From Amycolatopsis anabasis (GTDB lineage: Bacteria > Actinomycetota > Actinomycetes > Mycobacteriales > Pseudonocardiaceae), in assembly GCF_009765355.1 (NCBI RefSeq), contig NZ_VTHK01000043.1, positions 18,412 to 82,411 on the forward strand: DNA of 64,000 nucleotides. The letters are read 5' to 3'. The notes under the pieces are model-generated. The model was not told where the DNA came from. It made no database searches and was given only the letters and a program-made list of their open reading frames with translations. The translations under genes and the position numbers were made by a program. Positions 25,199 to 34,063 of this stretch are shown here, piece by piece; the first letter of the stretch is position 1, and the number at the start of each line of letters is the position of its first letter.

Positions 25199-25825
25199 AT
25201 GGGCACCTTCACCGACGGACTGCTGGAACGATTCGTCCTGGCCAGTTCCGAGTTCGAACGGAAACTACGGGCGGTGCGATCCGGCCAGTGGTCCTGGCCG
25301 ACCCCGTGCACGGAGTGGAACGTGCGCCAACTGGTCAACCACATGGCCCGGGGAAACCTCAGCTACCTGCACCTGCTGCGCGGCGGCACGAGTGCGGACT
25401 TCCTGCGCCTGCGCGACGCCGACGCGCTGGGCGCGGATCCGCTCGCCGCGTACACCCGTTCGGCGCGGGAGTGCGCCGAGGCGTTCGCCGAACCCGGCGC
25501 CCTGGGCCGCGTTCTCGACTACCCCCTGGGCCGGGTGCCCGGATACCAGGCACTCGCCGTGCGGACCACGGACAGCGCCATACACACCTGGGATCTCGCG
25601 CGCGCCACGGGCGACGACGACACCCTCGACGCGGGCCTGGTCGCCTGGATCGACGACCATCTCGAGGAGATCTACGCCGGGCTGGCGGAAACGCCCACCG
25701 CCGCCGACACCACCCACCGCTTCTTCGCCGCCCCCGGTGACCGCCTCCCCCACGCCGCGCCCCGGCAACACCGGCTGCTGCACCGCATGGGCCGGAATCC
25801 CGGGACACCGTCGAACGCGATCTGA
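25199..25825 (+). CDS. TIGR03086-type metal-binding protein (DinB/maleylpyruvate isomerase-like)
   Basis: A 208-residue four-helix protein. WSWPTPCTEWNVRQLVNHM, with its CTEWxVxxLxxH pattern, and HTWDLARATG are the usual metal-ligand regions of the mycothiol-dependent isomerase/DinB superfamily in actinomycetes. The substrate is unknown. An alternative ATG at 25133 overlaps the Rph-like gene end and has GAGGAG only two bases away; the ATG at 25199 fits the domain start better. Confidence 0.7.
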   Translation: MGTFTDGLLERFVLASSEFERKLRAVRSGQWSWPTPCTEWNVRQLVNHMARGNLSYLHLLRGGTSADFLRLRDADALGADPLAAYTRSARECAEAFAEPGALGRVLDYPLGRVPGYQALAVRTTDSAIHTWDLARATGDDDTLDAGLVAWIDDHLEEIYAGLAETPTAADTTHRFFAAPGDRLPHAAPRQHRLLHRMGRNPGTPSNAI

Positions 25826-25933
25826 CGGTCGGCGCCCGTTCGGCATTGTCGACCGGTGGCCGTTGCTGCCGGGCGGCGGCCTTCCTAACGTGGGCGGCAC
25901 GAGGGCGAGGCGCTCGCCGACAACCTGGACCGG

Positions 25934-26014
25934 ATGCGCTCGTTGTGGCGGGTCCTCGCGGGCGTGCGGAAACGCAGGCAGTTGACCGAACGCGACGCCG
26001 AGGAACCGACCTGA
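25934..26014 (+). other. Short ORF or gene-end remnant
   Basis: The 189-base gap between convergent genes contains an open stretch (25889-26014) after a TAA, with an ATG at 25934 and a TGA abutting the next gene's stop. Its 26 residues (MRSLWRVLAG, then a basic and acidic tail) look protein-like, but no family is recognised and there is no ribosome site. It may be the surviving end of a deleted gene. Confidence 0.2.
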
Positions 26015-26851
26015 TCACCACCGCGTCCTGCCCCAGGGCTTGTAGGCCGACAACGCCGTCGCCGTCCACAGCAGCAGGGTGAACACGACGAAGCACACCC
26101 ACAACCGCAGATCGGTGCCGGCCAGCTCGGCCGCGCGGTCGGCCCGGGTGACCTCGACCGCTTCGCGAACCCAGAAACTCTCCTGCAGACCGGCGAACAC
26201 CGGAATGCTCAGCGCGAGCACGAACTTGACCAGCACCCACCAGTACCGCACCAGTCCCCACCGGGTGCCGAGCGAGACGACCAGCCCGGTGCCCAGGGAC
26301 AGCAGCACCAGCGGGATCACGATCGCCAGATCGAAGATGTGCATGATCTCGTAGGCGTGGTGCCGCAGTTCCCGATCCGCCGCGGTCGCCCCCACCACGG
26401 CCAGTACGAGCATCGCCATCGCGGCGCCGAGCCAGCCCACCGAGAACCCGATGTGCAGGGTCAGCCACAGTTTCCGGGCACGCGGGCGCAAGGACCCGAA
26501 CTTCGGGCGCAGCGACCCCAGCGCCGCCGACGTGGTGAGCAGCCCCAGCAACGCCGGCGGCGCAGGCAGGCTGCACGCGACGAACAGCGGGATCATCGGC
26601 CAGGAGACCCACAACGCGATCCGCCGGACCCGGTCCACGTGCACCGGCAGCAGCACGGCCAGCAGCAGGTTCCCGAACGCCGCCACGCCCGCGGCGAGGG
26701 AAAACCCCCGGTTCGCCGGATCGCCGCGCAACAGGGCCAGGCACAGCAGCGCCACGACGGCCTGCGCGAAAAGCGCCAGCCGCGCCCGGCTCGGCTGGAG
26801 CGCACCCGGCTCCGGCCGCCGTTCGCGCTGCCGTTGCGGCGAAGAGACCAT
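26015..26851 (-). CDS. Integral membrane protein
   Basis: A 278-residue protein with a basic N-terminus and about eight predicted membrane helices. The second half (KLWLTLHIGFSVGWLGAAMAM, then HIFDLAIVIPLVLLSLGTGL) resembles DUF2269-like membrane proteins with conserved His in the first helix of that half. No function is known. It converges on the metal-binding protein gene and follows the serine hydrolase gene on the same strand with an 87-base gap. Confidence 0.65.
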   Translation of the reverse strand: MVSSPQRQRERRPEPGALQPSRARLALFAQAVVALLCLALLRGDPANRGFSLAAGVAAFGNLLLAVLLPVHVDRVRRIALWVSWPMIPLFVACSLPAPPALLGLLTTSAALGSLRPKFGSLRPRARKLWLTLHIGFSVGWLGAAMAMLVLAVVGATAADRELRHHAYEIMHIFDLAIVIPLVLLSLGTGLVVSLGTRWGLVRYWWVLVKFVLALSIPVFAGLQESFWVREAVEVTRADRAAELAGTDLRLWVCFVVFTLLLWTATALSAYKPWGRTRW

Positions 26852-26938
26852 GCCCGCGATCGTCCTGGAGCACCCGCGTACCCGGCATCCGGGAAAAACC
26901 CGGACGGAACCCGGAATTCACGAGACCGGGCACGACAC

Positions 26939-28090
26939 TCACGAGAGCGCCGTGGCGGCGCGGGTGACGGCGGCCGCCAGGCGCTCGTTCTCGGGGGCGT
27001 TGAAGGCGAAGGCGGCGCGGCGGCGGGTGTAGCCGTAGGCGATGCCGGTGCGGGGGTCGGCGAAGCCTTCGGATCCGGCCGAGCCGTTGTGGCCGAACGC
27101 GTGGGTGCTCAGAAACGGGTACGACTGCCCCTTGGCCTGGAAGCCGAGGGCGTAGGAGACCGGGCCGCCGACCAGATCGGTGCCGACCGAATGGAGCATC
27201 GCGAACTCGCCCGCGGTGTCCGGCTTCAGCATCGGCGCCCGTCCGTCCACTTCGGACACCGCGGCCGCGTACAGGGCGGCCAGTCCCCGGGCACTGCCGA
27301 CGCCACCGCCCGAGGACTGCCCCTTCGCCCGCACCACGCGGGCGTTCGGGAAGGCCATGACATCGGCCGGGGTGAACGCGGGTCCGAGGTTGTACGAGAT
27401 TCCGGCGATGCTGTGCGGCGCCGGTGAGTACGCCTCGAATTCGGCCCGCTGCTCGGGGGTGGCCAGCCACGGCTGGATCGGCAGGTAGCGCGGTTCGTGC
27501 TCCGCGGGCAGCCCGAGGAACAGGTCCAGACCGTACGGCTCGCGGATCCGAGCCTCGAACAGCTCCTGGATCGTGCTCCCGGTGATCCGGCGAACGACCT
27601 CGCCGAGCAGCGCGCCGGTCACGAAACCCCCGTAGCCGTAGGCGGATCCCGGCCTCCACAGCGGACGCTGGCCGGCCACCCGCGCGGCGATGACGCGGTC
27701 GTCGGCCAGTTCCTCGACGGTGAAGCCGTCCTCGGCGCCGATCACCCCGGTGCGGTGGGTCAGCACGTCCCGCAGCGTGATCCCGGCCTTGCCCGCGACG
27801 GCGAACTCGGGCCAGTGCCGGGCGACCGCCTGGTCCAGGTCGAGCACCCCGTCCTGCACCAGCAGCGCCACCACCAGGTAGGTGGCGCCCTTGGTCGAGG
27901 AATGCAGTCCGGTCAGCGTCTCGCCGGTCACGTCCGCACCGGCCCACAGGTCGACCACCTGCCGCCCGTGGTGGAACACCGCGAGCTGCGCGCCCGGCTC
28001 GCCGTTCTCCTCGGCGACGAACGCGGTGAACTCCTCACGCACCTCGCCGAAGCCGTCGGCGACGGTCCCGTGCACCTCGGTCTTGCGCAT
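26939..28090 (-). CDS. Serine hydrolase, beta-lactamase (class C/EstB)-like
   Basis: A 383-residue enzyme of the beta-lactamase/D-Ala-D-Ala carboxypeptidase superfamily. The catalytic Ser-x-x-Lys is SSTK in LHSSTKGATYL, a YGYGG stretch stands at the second motif, and HNGSAGSEG forms the third. No signal peptide is visible, so an intracellular esterase is more likely than a lactamase. Its promoter region carries an ECF41-type promoter matching that of the divergent sigma factor, so it is the probable regulon target. Confidence 0.83.
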   Translation of the reverse strand: MRKTEVHGTVADGFGEVREEFTAFVAEENGEPGAQLAVFHHGRQVVDLWAGADVTGETLTGLHSSTKGATYLVVALLVQDGVLDLDQAVARHWPEFAVAGKAGITLRDVLTHRTGVIGAEDGFTVEELADDRVIAARVAGQRPLWRPGSAYGYGGFVTGALLGEVVRRITGSTIQELFEARIREPYGLDLFLGLPAEHEPRYLPIQPWLATPEQRAEFEAYSPAPHSIAGISYNLGPAFTPADVMAFPNARVVRAKGQSSGGGVGSARGLAALYAAAVSEVDGRAPMLKPDTAGEFAMLHSVGTDLVGGPVSYALGFQAKGQSYPFLSTHAFGHNGSAGSEGFADPRTGIAYGYTRRRAAFAFNAPENERLAAAVTRAATALS

Positions 28091-28145
28091 CGCTTACCTC
28101 CTCGGTTCCGGCCCCGGGAAAGCGCCCGGGGGGCATCGCCGCACC

Positions 28146-28172
28146 GACGGAGCACGGACTCCGGATGTGACC
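28146..28172 (-). promoter_or_regulatory. ECF41-type promoter of the serine hydrolase gene
   Basis: On the minus strand GGTCACA (28172-28166) and CGTC (28149-28146) are separated by exactly 16 bases. The known ECF41 consensus is TGTCACA-N16-CGTC, so six of seven -35 bases and the whole -10 match. It points at the serine hydrolase gene, 56 bases away. Confidence 0.7.
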
Positions 28173-28205
28173 GCCGCCGGTGCCGCGTGATCCACGACAC
28201 CGGCC

Positions 28206-28232
28206 GGTCACATCGGTCGCCGCCGATCCGTC
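28206..28232 (+). promoter_or_regulatory. ECF41-type promoter of the sigma factor gene
   Basis: GGTCACA (28206-28212), a 16-base spacer and CGTC (28229-28232) again match the ECF41 consensus, pointing at the sigma factor gene 41 bases downstream. It indicates autoregulation. Confidence 0.75.
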
Positions 28233-28272
28233 AGGGCAGTGCGAACACCGAACGACCGAGGAACGAGGCCCC

Positions 28273-29151
28273 ATGAACGAGCACGAATTGCTGGCGGAGC
28301 AGTTCGAGGCCAACCGGACCGACCTGCGCGCGGTGGCCTACCGGATGCTCGGCTCGCTGAGCGAGGCCGACGACGCCGTCCAGGAAGCCTGGCTGCGGCT
28401 GAACCGTGCGGCCCCCAGCGGCATCGAGAACCTCGCCGCGTGGCTGACGACCGTGGTCGGCCGGGTGTGCCTGGACATGCTGCGCGCCCGCCGATCCCGG
28501 CGCGAGAACGCGCTGGAAACCGCCGCGGCCGACCCGCCCGCCCACGGCGAGCACGGCGATCCCGAGCGCGAGGCGCTGCTGGCCGACTCGGTCGGCCTCG
28601 CCCTGCTGGTGGTGCTGGACACCCTGGACCCGGCCGAGCGCCTCGCGTTCGTTCTGCACGACATGTTCGCCGTGCCGTTCAACGACATCGCGCCCATCGT
28701 CGAGCGCACCCCCGAGGCGACCCGGCAGCTGGCCAGCCGCGCCCGCCGCCGGGTGCGCGGAGCCGATCGCGGCGCCGACCCCGATCTCGTCCGGCAACGC
28801 AGGGCCGTCGAAGCGTTCCTGACCGCCGCCCGCGAGGGCGACTTCGACGCGCTCGTCGCGGTGCTCGACCCCGGCATCGTCGCGCGCTCCGACGGCGGCC
28901 CCGCCGCGTCCCTGGTGCGCGGCGCCACGGCCGTCGCCCAGGGCGCGGTCACCTTCGCGGCGATCGCCGGAGCCGCGACCCTGGCCCTGGTCGACGGTCG
29001 CGTGGGCGTCATCTCCGCCCCCGGCGACCGGCCGTCCCGGGTGCTGAAGTTCACCGTCGTGGCGGACCGGGTCACCGAACTCGTCGTCATCACCGATCCG
29101 GACCGGCTCCGCGAACTCGATCTGGAACTCCTCGGTTCGGTCGAGCGATAA
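28273..29151 (+). CDS. ECF41-type sigma factor with fused SnoaL-like regulatory domain
   Basis: A 292-residue sigma factor (SigJ-like). Region 2 (LSEADDAVQEAWLRLN) and region 4 (VPFNDIAPIVERTPEATRQLASRARRRV) are followed by an extension of about 110 residues. That extension carries the ECF41 hallmarks: an SDGG stretch and DPDRL, equivalent to the NPDKL motif. In ECF41 proteins this domain modulates sigma activity in place of an anti-sigma factor. ATG at 28273 follows ACGAGG. Divergent from the serine hydrolase. Confidence 0.9.
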   Translation: MNEHELLAEQFEANRTDLRAVAYRMLGSLSEADDAVQEAWLRLNRAAPSGIENLAAWLTTVVGRVCLDMLRARRSRRENALETAAADPPAHGEHGDPEREALLADSVGLALLVVLDTLDPAERLAFVLHDMFAVPFNDIAPIVERTPEATRQLASRARRRVRGADRGADPDLVRQRRAVEAFLTAAREGDFDALVAVLDPGIVARSDGGPAASLVRGATAVAQGAVTFAAIAGAATLALVDGRVGVISAPGDRPSRVLKFTVVADRVTELVVITDPDRLRELDLELLGSVER

Positions 29152-29189
29152 ATATCGGTAATGCGTACTCCGAACGGCAGAGCGGGTCA

Positions 29190-29219
29190 TTGACCTACCG
29201 CGCCGAAGATCAGTAGCTT
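29190..29219 (+). promoter_or_regulatory. Candidate vegetative promoter of the GH3 gene
   Basis: TTGACC and TAGCTT are 18 bases apart, about 100 bases before the GH3 start codon, in an A/T-richer part of the 168-base gap. Confidence 0.4.
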
Positions 29220-29319
29220 CCCGATGCCGATTCGATTCGGGACGGACATTCCCGGATCATCCGGTGCTTTCCGCGACGCCCCAACCTCGGCGTCGCTCGA
29301 CCAGATGGGGGAAACCGCC

Positions 29320-31125
29320 ATGCCCATTCGGCAGCGGAGCACACGTTCCCGGAGAATTCGCGCGCTCACCGCCTCCTGCGCGGGCCTGCTCGCCCTCACC
29401 GGCCTGCCCTTCGGGGGCACGGCCGCCGCGGCACCGGGCGTCAACGCGGAAGGCGTCTTGCGCGGAATGACGCTGGAACAAAAGATCGGGCAGTTGTTCG
29501 TGGCCACGGTCTACGGCAAATCGGCGAACGAGGTCCACCCGGGCAACCTGAAGGCGTACGGCGTGGGCACGGCCGCCGAGGTCGTCAGGAAGTACGGGGT
29601 CGGCGGGGTCATCTACTTCAACAACTCCGACGCCGACAACGTCGACGACCCCGCGCAGGTCGCCCGGTTCTCCAACGGCCTGCAGCGCGCGGCGCTCACC
29701 TCCGGCTCCCACCTGCCCCTGATCATCTCCATCGACCAGGAAGGCGGCCAGACCACCAGGATCAGCGCACCCGCCACCGAGTACCCGAGCAGCATGGCCC
29801 TCGGCGCCGGCCGGAGCACTCCGGACGCCCGGCAGGTCGCCGCGATCAACGGCCGCGAACTGCGCGCGATGGGCATCAACCAGGACTTCGCCCCGGTCGC
29901 CGACGTCAACTCCAACCCGCTCAACCCGGTGATCGGCACCCGGTCCTTCTCCGCCGATCCGAAGCTGGCGAGCGAGTTCGTCGCCGCCGAGGTGGACGGG
30001 TACCAGCGCTCCGGCCGGGCGACCGGCACGGTGTCCACCGCCGCCAAGCACTTCCCCGGCCACGGGGACGCGGCCGAGGACAGCCACAGCGAACTGCCGG
30101 TGATCAAGCGGACCGAGGCCCAGTGGCGGCAGACCGATCTGCCCCCGTTCCAGGCCGCCATCGCCGCCGGGGTCGACTCGATCATGACCGCGCACATCTC
30201 CGTGCCCAGCCTGGATCCCTCCGGCAATCCGGCCACCCTCTCCAAACCGATCATGACCGGTTTGCTGCGGAACGAACTGAAGTACGACGGCGTGGTCGTC
30301 ACCGACGCGCTGCGGATGGACGGGGTCCGCAAGATGTACCCCGACTCCGAGGTGCCGGTCCTGGCGCTCGAAGCGGGTGTGGACCAGATGCTGCTGCCCC
30401 CGGACTTCGGCGTCGCGGTCAAGGGCGTGCTGGACGCGGTGCGCAGCGGCCGCCTCACCGAGCAGCGCATCGACCAGAGCGTGCTGCGCATCCTCAAGCT
30501 GAAGTTCAAGCGCGGCATCCTGGCCAAGCCGCTGGTCGACGAGCGGGCGGTGCACCGGATCGTCGGCACCCGCCAGCACCTCGACGCCGTCGCGCGCATC
30601 ACCGGCAAGACCACCACCGCGCTGCGCAACGACGCGGGCCTGCTGCCGTTGAAGAACCCGGGCAAGGTGCTGGTCACCGGCTGGAACAACCCCGAGTTCC
30701 CGGGCTACCCCGCCGATCCGGTGACCGCACTGGCCAAGCGGATGTCCGGTACCGCGCTGCCCACCGGCGCCGATCCGGCCGCGGCCAAGGTCGACCAGGC
30801 GATCGCCGCGGCGAAGAACGCCGACACCGTCGTCGTGCTCACCAACGGGCTGCGCACCAGCACCGGGCAGACCAACCTGGTGAACGCGCTGCGCTCGACC
30901 GGGAAGCCGGTGATCGCGGTCGCCATCCAGGAACCCTACGACCCCGGCTTCGCCGACATGCCGACCTGGCTGGCCACCTACGACTGGCGCGACGTGACCA
31001 TGTCCTCCCTCGCCAAGGTGCTGCGGGGCGAACTCGCACCCCAGGGCAAACTGCCCGTCGACGTGCCCGCCGGAACCGATCCCGGCAAGATCCTCTTCCC
31101 GTTCGGGCACGGGCTGCGCTGGTAG
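29320..31125 (+). CDS. Secreted glycoside hydrolase family 3, NagZ-type beta-N-acetylglucosaminidase
   Basis: A 601-residue exported enzyme with a signal peptide (basic SRRIR then a hydrophobic stretch ending in AAAA near residue 40). The NagZ-type flexible loop KHFPGHGDAAEDSH at about residues 243-256 provides the His-Asp acid/base pair, and VVTDALRMDG carries the nucleophile near Asp329. A GH3 C-terminal domain follows. It would remove N-acetylglucosamine from wall fragments or chitin outside the cell. The ATG at 29320 follows GGGGGAA; upstream in-frame starts lack such a site. Confidence 0.87.
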   Translation: MPIRQRSTRSRRIRALTASCAGLLALTGLPFGGTAAAAPGVNAEGVLRGMTLEQKIGQLFVATVYGKSANEVHPGNLKAYGVGTAAEVVRKYGVGGVIYFNNSDADNVDDPAQVARFSNGLQRAALTSGSHLPLIISIDQEGGQTTRISAPATEYPSSMALGAGRSTPDARQVAAINGRELRAMGINQDFAPVADVNSNPLNPVIGTRSFSADPKLASEFVAAEVDGYQRSGRATGTVSTAAKHFPGHGDAAEDSHSELPVIKRTEAQWRQTDLPPFQAAIAAGVDSIMTAHISVPSLDPSGNPATLSKPIMTGLLRNELKYDGVVVTDALRMDGVRKMYPDSEVPVLALEAGVDQMLLPPDFGVAVKGVLDAVRSGRLTEQRIDQSVLRILKLKFKRGILAKPLVDERAVHRIVGTRQHLDAVARITGKTTTALRNDAGLLPLKNPGKVLVTGWNNPEFPGYPADPVTALAKRMSGTALPTGADPAAAKVDQAIAAAKNADTVVVLTNGLRTSTGQTNLVNALRSTGKPVIAVAIQEPYDPGFADMPTWLATYDWRDVTMSSLAKVLRGELAPQGKLPVDVPAGTDPGKILFPFGHGLRW

Positions 31126-31135
31126 CGGCCCGGCT

Positions 31136-31549
31136 TCACGGCTGGGGTTTCTGCTCCTGGTCCTGCCGGGAGAACAGGGGACCGGCGGCGCGTCCGGTGA
31201 CGAAGATGGCGACCACCGAGACCGCCCCGGTCCCCAGGGCGATGCTGGCTTGCATGGGTGCGCCGTGCTCGAGGAAGCGCACGGCCACCAGCGCGAAGAT
31301 GATCAGGGCGCTTAATCCGAGCAGGGCCATGAACACCCGGAAGGCGAACCACGCCCATTCCAACCGGCACCGGTGCCGCTGCTGGGTTTCTTCGGTTTCG
31401 CGTCGCTGCCGCAACCGGTTGTCGACCATCTGCAGGACGCGATCGGCGGTCTCGGGGTTCGCCTTGTGCAGTTCCCGCACGTGCTCCAGGACGCGCATGC
31501 CGAGCCATTCGTCGGTGAGCGAGGTGCTCGGCGTTACCGGCTCGGTCAT
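31136..31549 (-). CDS. DUF2335-like two-helix membrane protein
   Basis: A 137-residue protein: a charged helical N-terminal half, then two membrane helices (ALLGLSALIIFALVAVRFL and ASIALGTGAVSVVAIFVTGR). The layout resembles DUF2335 proteins of unknown function. The ATG overlaps the stop of the upstream sigma factor gene (ATGA) and has GGAG upstream, so it is translationally coupled to it and might tether or modulate the sigma factor. Confidence 0.65.
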   Translation of the reverse strand: MTEPVTPSTSLTDEWLGMRVLEHVRELHKANPETADRVLQMVDNRLRQRRETEETQQRHRCRLEWAWFAFRVFMALLGLSALIIFALVAVRFLEHGAPMQASIALGTGAVSVVAIFVTGRAAGPLFSRQDQEQKPQP

Positions 31550-32715
31550 GTCCTGTCTCCCACGTGGCGTGCCGCCGCGTCCCACTCGGCGAGGACCAGT
31601 CCCCCTTCGCGGAGGACTTCACCGTAGGCGGCGGCGGTGTCTTCGACGGCGGCGAGCACCTGGGCGTCGCCGCTGATCGGATTTCCGGGCGGTGGTGGCG
31701 CGAGGCCGAAGAAGTCGAGGAACGCGCCGAACCGGCCGCGGCGTTTCTCGCGTGCGGGCGGTGCGGCGGCCGTGCGGCGCTCGAGCTGGCGGATGCGGTG
31801 GCGAAGCTCCGGCGCCGCGTTCGCGCGTGGCACGCGGGTGAGCGCCGCACGAGCCCGGTGCAGGTCGGCCGGATCGTGCCGCTGCTCGTACCGGGTGCTC
31901 AGCGCCTCGGCGAGTTGCACCGCGATCAGCGCGGCGTCGCGGTTTGGCGCCTGGCCGAACCTCGTGCGGAGGTCCCGGATCACGTCGTCGAGGGCCGCCG
32001 GATCACCCGACCGCGCGCGCAGGGCGTACTCGAGTTCCTCGCGTGCGGTCAGCGGCCGGGGCCCCGCCACCGGCACGGGTTCTTTCACCGCCTCCACCTG
32101 CCGGTACGAGGTGGTCGGCGTGGCTTCTTCGGCGTCCAGCAGCTGTCGCAACGTGTGCAGGCAGCGGCCCCGGGTCGGTCCGACGCTGCCCCGGGGCATG
32201 TGCAGGGCTTCGGCGACCGCGCGGTACTCGGCACGACCGGCGAGGACGGTCAACCGCAGCAGGTCCTGGCATCTCTGCGGCAGTTTGGCAAAAGCACGCC
32301 AGATTTGGCGATCCCGGTCCGCTCGGAGCGCGTCGGCCTCCGGTCCGGGGCGTGGATCGACGAGGACTTCGGCCAGTTCGTCGGTCAACGGCATAAGTCT
32401 TCGGCCGAGGGAACGCCGCGCTTCCCGGCGGGTGGTGGTGATCAGCCACCCGGCCAGTGCCCTCGGGTCGTCGAGCCGATCGAGTTGGCTGAACAAGGTC
32501 AGCCACACCGTCTGCACCACGTCCTCGGCGGTTTCCCGGCCCAGCCCGCTTCCGCGGGCAACGTGCCACACCAACGGCGTGAGGGACGCGACCAGCTCCG
32601 ACATCGCCCGGCGGTCGCCCGAGCGCGCGGCGTCCAGGAGCGCGTCGTCCCGCGCCCGGCCGCTCAGCTCCCACCACGACGGTGGATCCACGGAGGTGGG
32701 CGGGGCGCCGTTCAT
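31546..32715 (-). CDS. ECF sigma factor with long C-terminal extension
   Basis: A 389-residue protein. Region 2 (GRETAEDVVQTVWLTLFSQL) and a region 4-like segment (AEYRAVAEALHMPRGSVGPTRGRCLHTLRQLL) occupy the first 200 residues. The remaining 190 residues are helical, Arg/Ala-rich and lack a recognised domain. The start ATG at 32715 has only a weak ribosome site. Coupled to a membrane protein gene by an ATGA overlap. Confidence 0.75.
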   Translation of the reverse strand: MNGAPPTSVDPPSWWELSGRARDDALLDAARSGDRRAMSELVASLTPLVWHVARGSGLGRETAEDVVQTVWLTLFSQLDRLDDPRALAGWLITTTRREARRSLGRRLMPLTDELAEVLVDPRPGPEADALRADRDRQIWRAFAKLPQRCQDLLRLTVLAGRAEYRAVAEALHMPRGSVGPTRGRCLHTLRQLLDAEEATPTTSYRQVEAVKEPVPVAGPRPLTAREELEYALRARSGDPAALDDVIRDLRTRFGQAPNRDAALIAVQLAEALSTRYEQRHDPADLHRARAALTRVPRANAAPELRHRIRQLERRTAAAPPAREKRRGRFGAFLDFFGLAPPPPGNPISGDAQVLAAVEDTAAAYGEVLREGGLVLAEWDAAARHVGDRT

Positions 32716-32849
32716 CCCGGCTACTCTGACCGCAAACCGCTGCCGGAGCAAGTACCCGATGGCGCGATGTCCGCGCTACCGGATCACGGAGAGCGCGCCG
32801 ACCGCTCGGTGAACGATTTGACCGCGTCCAGGAACCGTTCGCGCCGGAA

Positions 32850-33044
32850 TCATCCGTTGCAGCGCCGGACCTCGCGCTCGGCCGGGAACGCCGCCGTCCG
32901 GGACGCGGCGAGTTCTTCCGCGGCGTCAACGGAAAGTATTCCCGCCGCTCGAGCCACCTGTTCGGACCTGGTGGGGTTCGTACCGCCCGCGTCACCGGGC
33001 GGGGCAGCCATGGCCGCCCTGTCCTTGTGTTCCTGCCCCGTCAT
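32850..33044 (-). CDS. Small hypothetical protein
   Basis: A 64-residue hydrophilic protein beginning MTGQEHKDRAAMAAPPGD. No family recognised. The ATG is preceded by GGAGG at six to seven bases, a strong ribosome site, which is the main support. It lies 134 bases upstream of the ECF sigma gene on the same strand and could share its transcript. Confidence 0.45.
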   Translation of the reverse strand: MTGQEHKDRAAMAAPPGDAGGTNPTRSEQVARAAGILSVDAAEELAASRTAAFPAEREVRRCNG

Positions 33045-33232
33045 CCGTCCACCTCCGCTCCGGTCAACCGGTGGTCGAGTAACCCGGCGACCCGATGCGG
33101 AAACCTGCGCCCCGGGCGGTTCGCGGGTTTCATCCCGATTTCATCGCCCGTGACTACTTTGACGCCGCCGAAGAACTGTGTTCGCGCGGAGGTTCGGCGC
33201 GCCGGGCACGAGACGAGAAAGTGGACGATTCA

Positions 33233-33928
33233 ATGGTTTCTGCACGAGTTTCCCGCGGCGCCCTGGTCGCCGGCGCGGTGTTGTCGCTCGGGCTGGTGTT
33301 CGCGCCGAGCGCGGGCGCCGAAGACAAGGTCGTGGTCACGAACGGGCTGCGGATGGACCACGGCTCGGGGGTGACGCTGTGCACGCTGGGGCCGGTCGGG
33401 ACGGACGCCGCGGGCAGGCTGATCGGGATCACGGCCGCGCACTGCCACGGCGGTGACGACGTCTACTTCCCGGGCAAGCGGGAACTGGGGCCGATCGGGC
33501 GCTACGCCCACGTTTCGCAGGAACAGGCGTACCACGACTACGCGGTGATCGAATTCGACCCGGCGAAGGTGACGTTGAGCAGCAACGGCCCCGAGCTGCG
33601 GATCGACCGCACCTTCGAGGGCGGGCTGCCCCCGGTCGGGGCCAATGTGTGCAAGGACGGGCGGACCACCGGCAAGACCTGCGGGCTGGTCGGGGCGAAC
33701 GACGGCGGCCTGATCGCGTCGTTCGCGGTGAACCTGCCCGGCGACTCCGGTGGCCCGCTGGTGGTCGCCCGCGACGACGGGACGGCGACCGAATGGGCCG
33801 GCATCGTGACTCGCGTCGCGCTGACCATCCCGCCCTTCATCTTCACCAGCGCCAAGAACATCCTCGACGACCTCGCCACCCGCGGCCCGGACGCCCCCGG
33901 CGCCGGATTCACCCCGATCAACAACTGA
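33233..33928 (+). CDS. Secreted trypsin-like serine protease (S1 family)
   Basis: A 231-residue precursor with a signal peptide (residues 1-29, ending SAGA). The catalytic triad is visible: His70 in TAAHCHGG, Asp102 in YHDYAVIEF and Ser172 in PGDSGGPLV. The protein is short, like the alpha-lytic group but without a long pro-region. It acts outside the cell. ATG at 33233 is preferred over 33095, which would bury the signal peptide. It is followed by the dispersed 22-base repeats. Confidence 0.87.
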   Translation: MVSARVSRGALVAGAVLSLGLVFAPSAGAEDKVVVTNGLRMDHGSGVTLCTLGPVGTDAAGRLIGITAAHCHGGDDVYFPGKRELGPIGRYAHVSQEQAYHDYAVIEFDPAKVTLSSNGPELRIDRTFEGGLPPVGANVCKDGRTTGKTCGLVGANDGGLIASFAVNLPGDSGGPLVVARDDGTATEWAGIVTRVALTIPPFIFTSAKNILDDLATRGPDAPGAGFTPINN

Positions 33929-33991
33929 TCCGTTGGGAGACAACGCGTTGCGAAAGACAGCTGCGCTGTTCGCGGTGGCGCGGGCTGGCGC

Positions 33992-34063
33992 GAGTCCCCC
34001 GTTTCGGACGTGCGAGTCCCCCGTTTCGGTCTACCGAGTTCCCCGTTTCGGTAGGTGAGTTCC
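33992..34063 (+). repeat. Tandem 22-base dispersed repeat, three copies plus a partial
   Basis: GAGTCCCCCGTTTCGG at 33992 and 34014, GAGTTCCCCGTTTCGG at 34036, and a degraded copy near 34057 recur with a 22-base period; the six-base spacers vary. The unit equals that at 22353-22390. These copies fill part of the 321-base gap between the S1 protease and the SARP gene, in which no gene is seen. Confidence 0.8.

Noticed and set aside
33992..34063. CRISPR-like array
   Set aside because: Units of 16 bases with 6-base spacers and only three to four copies; no cas genes in the window.
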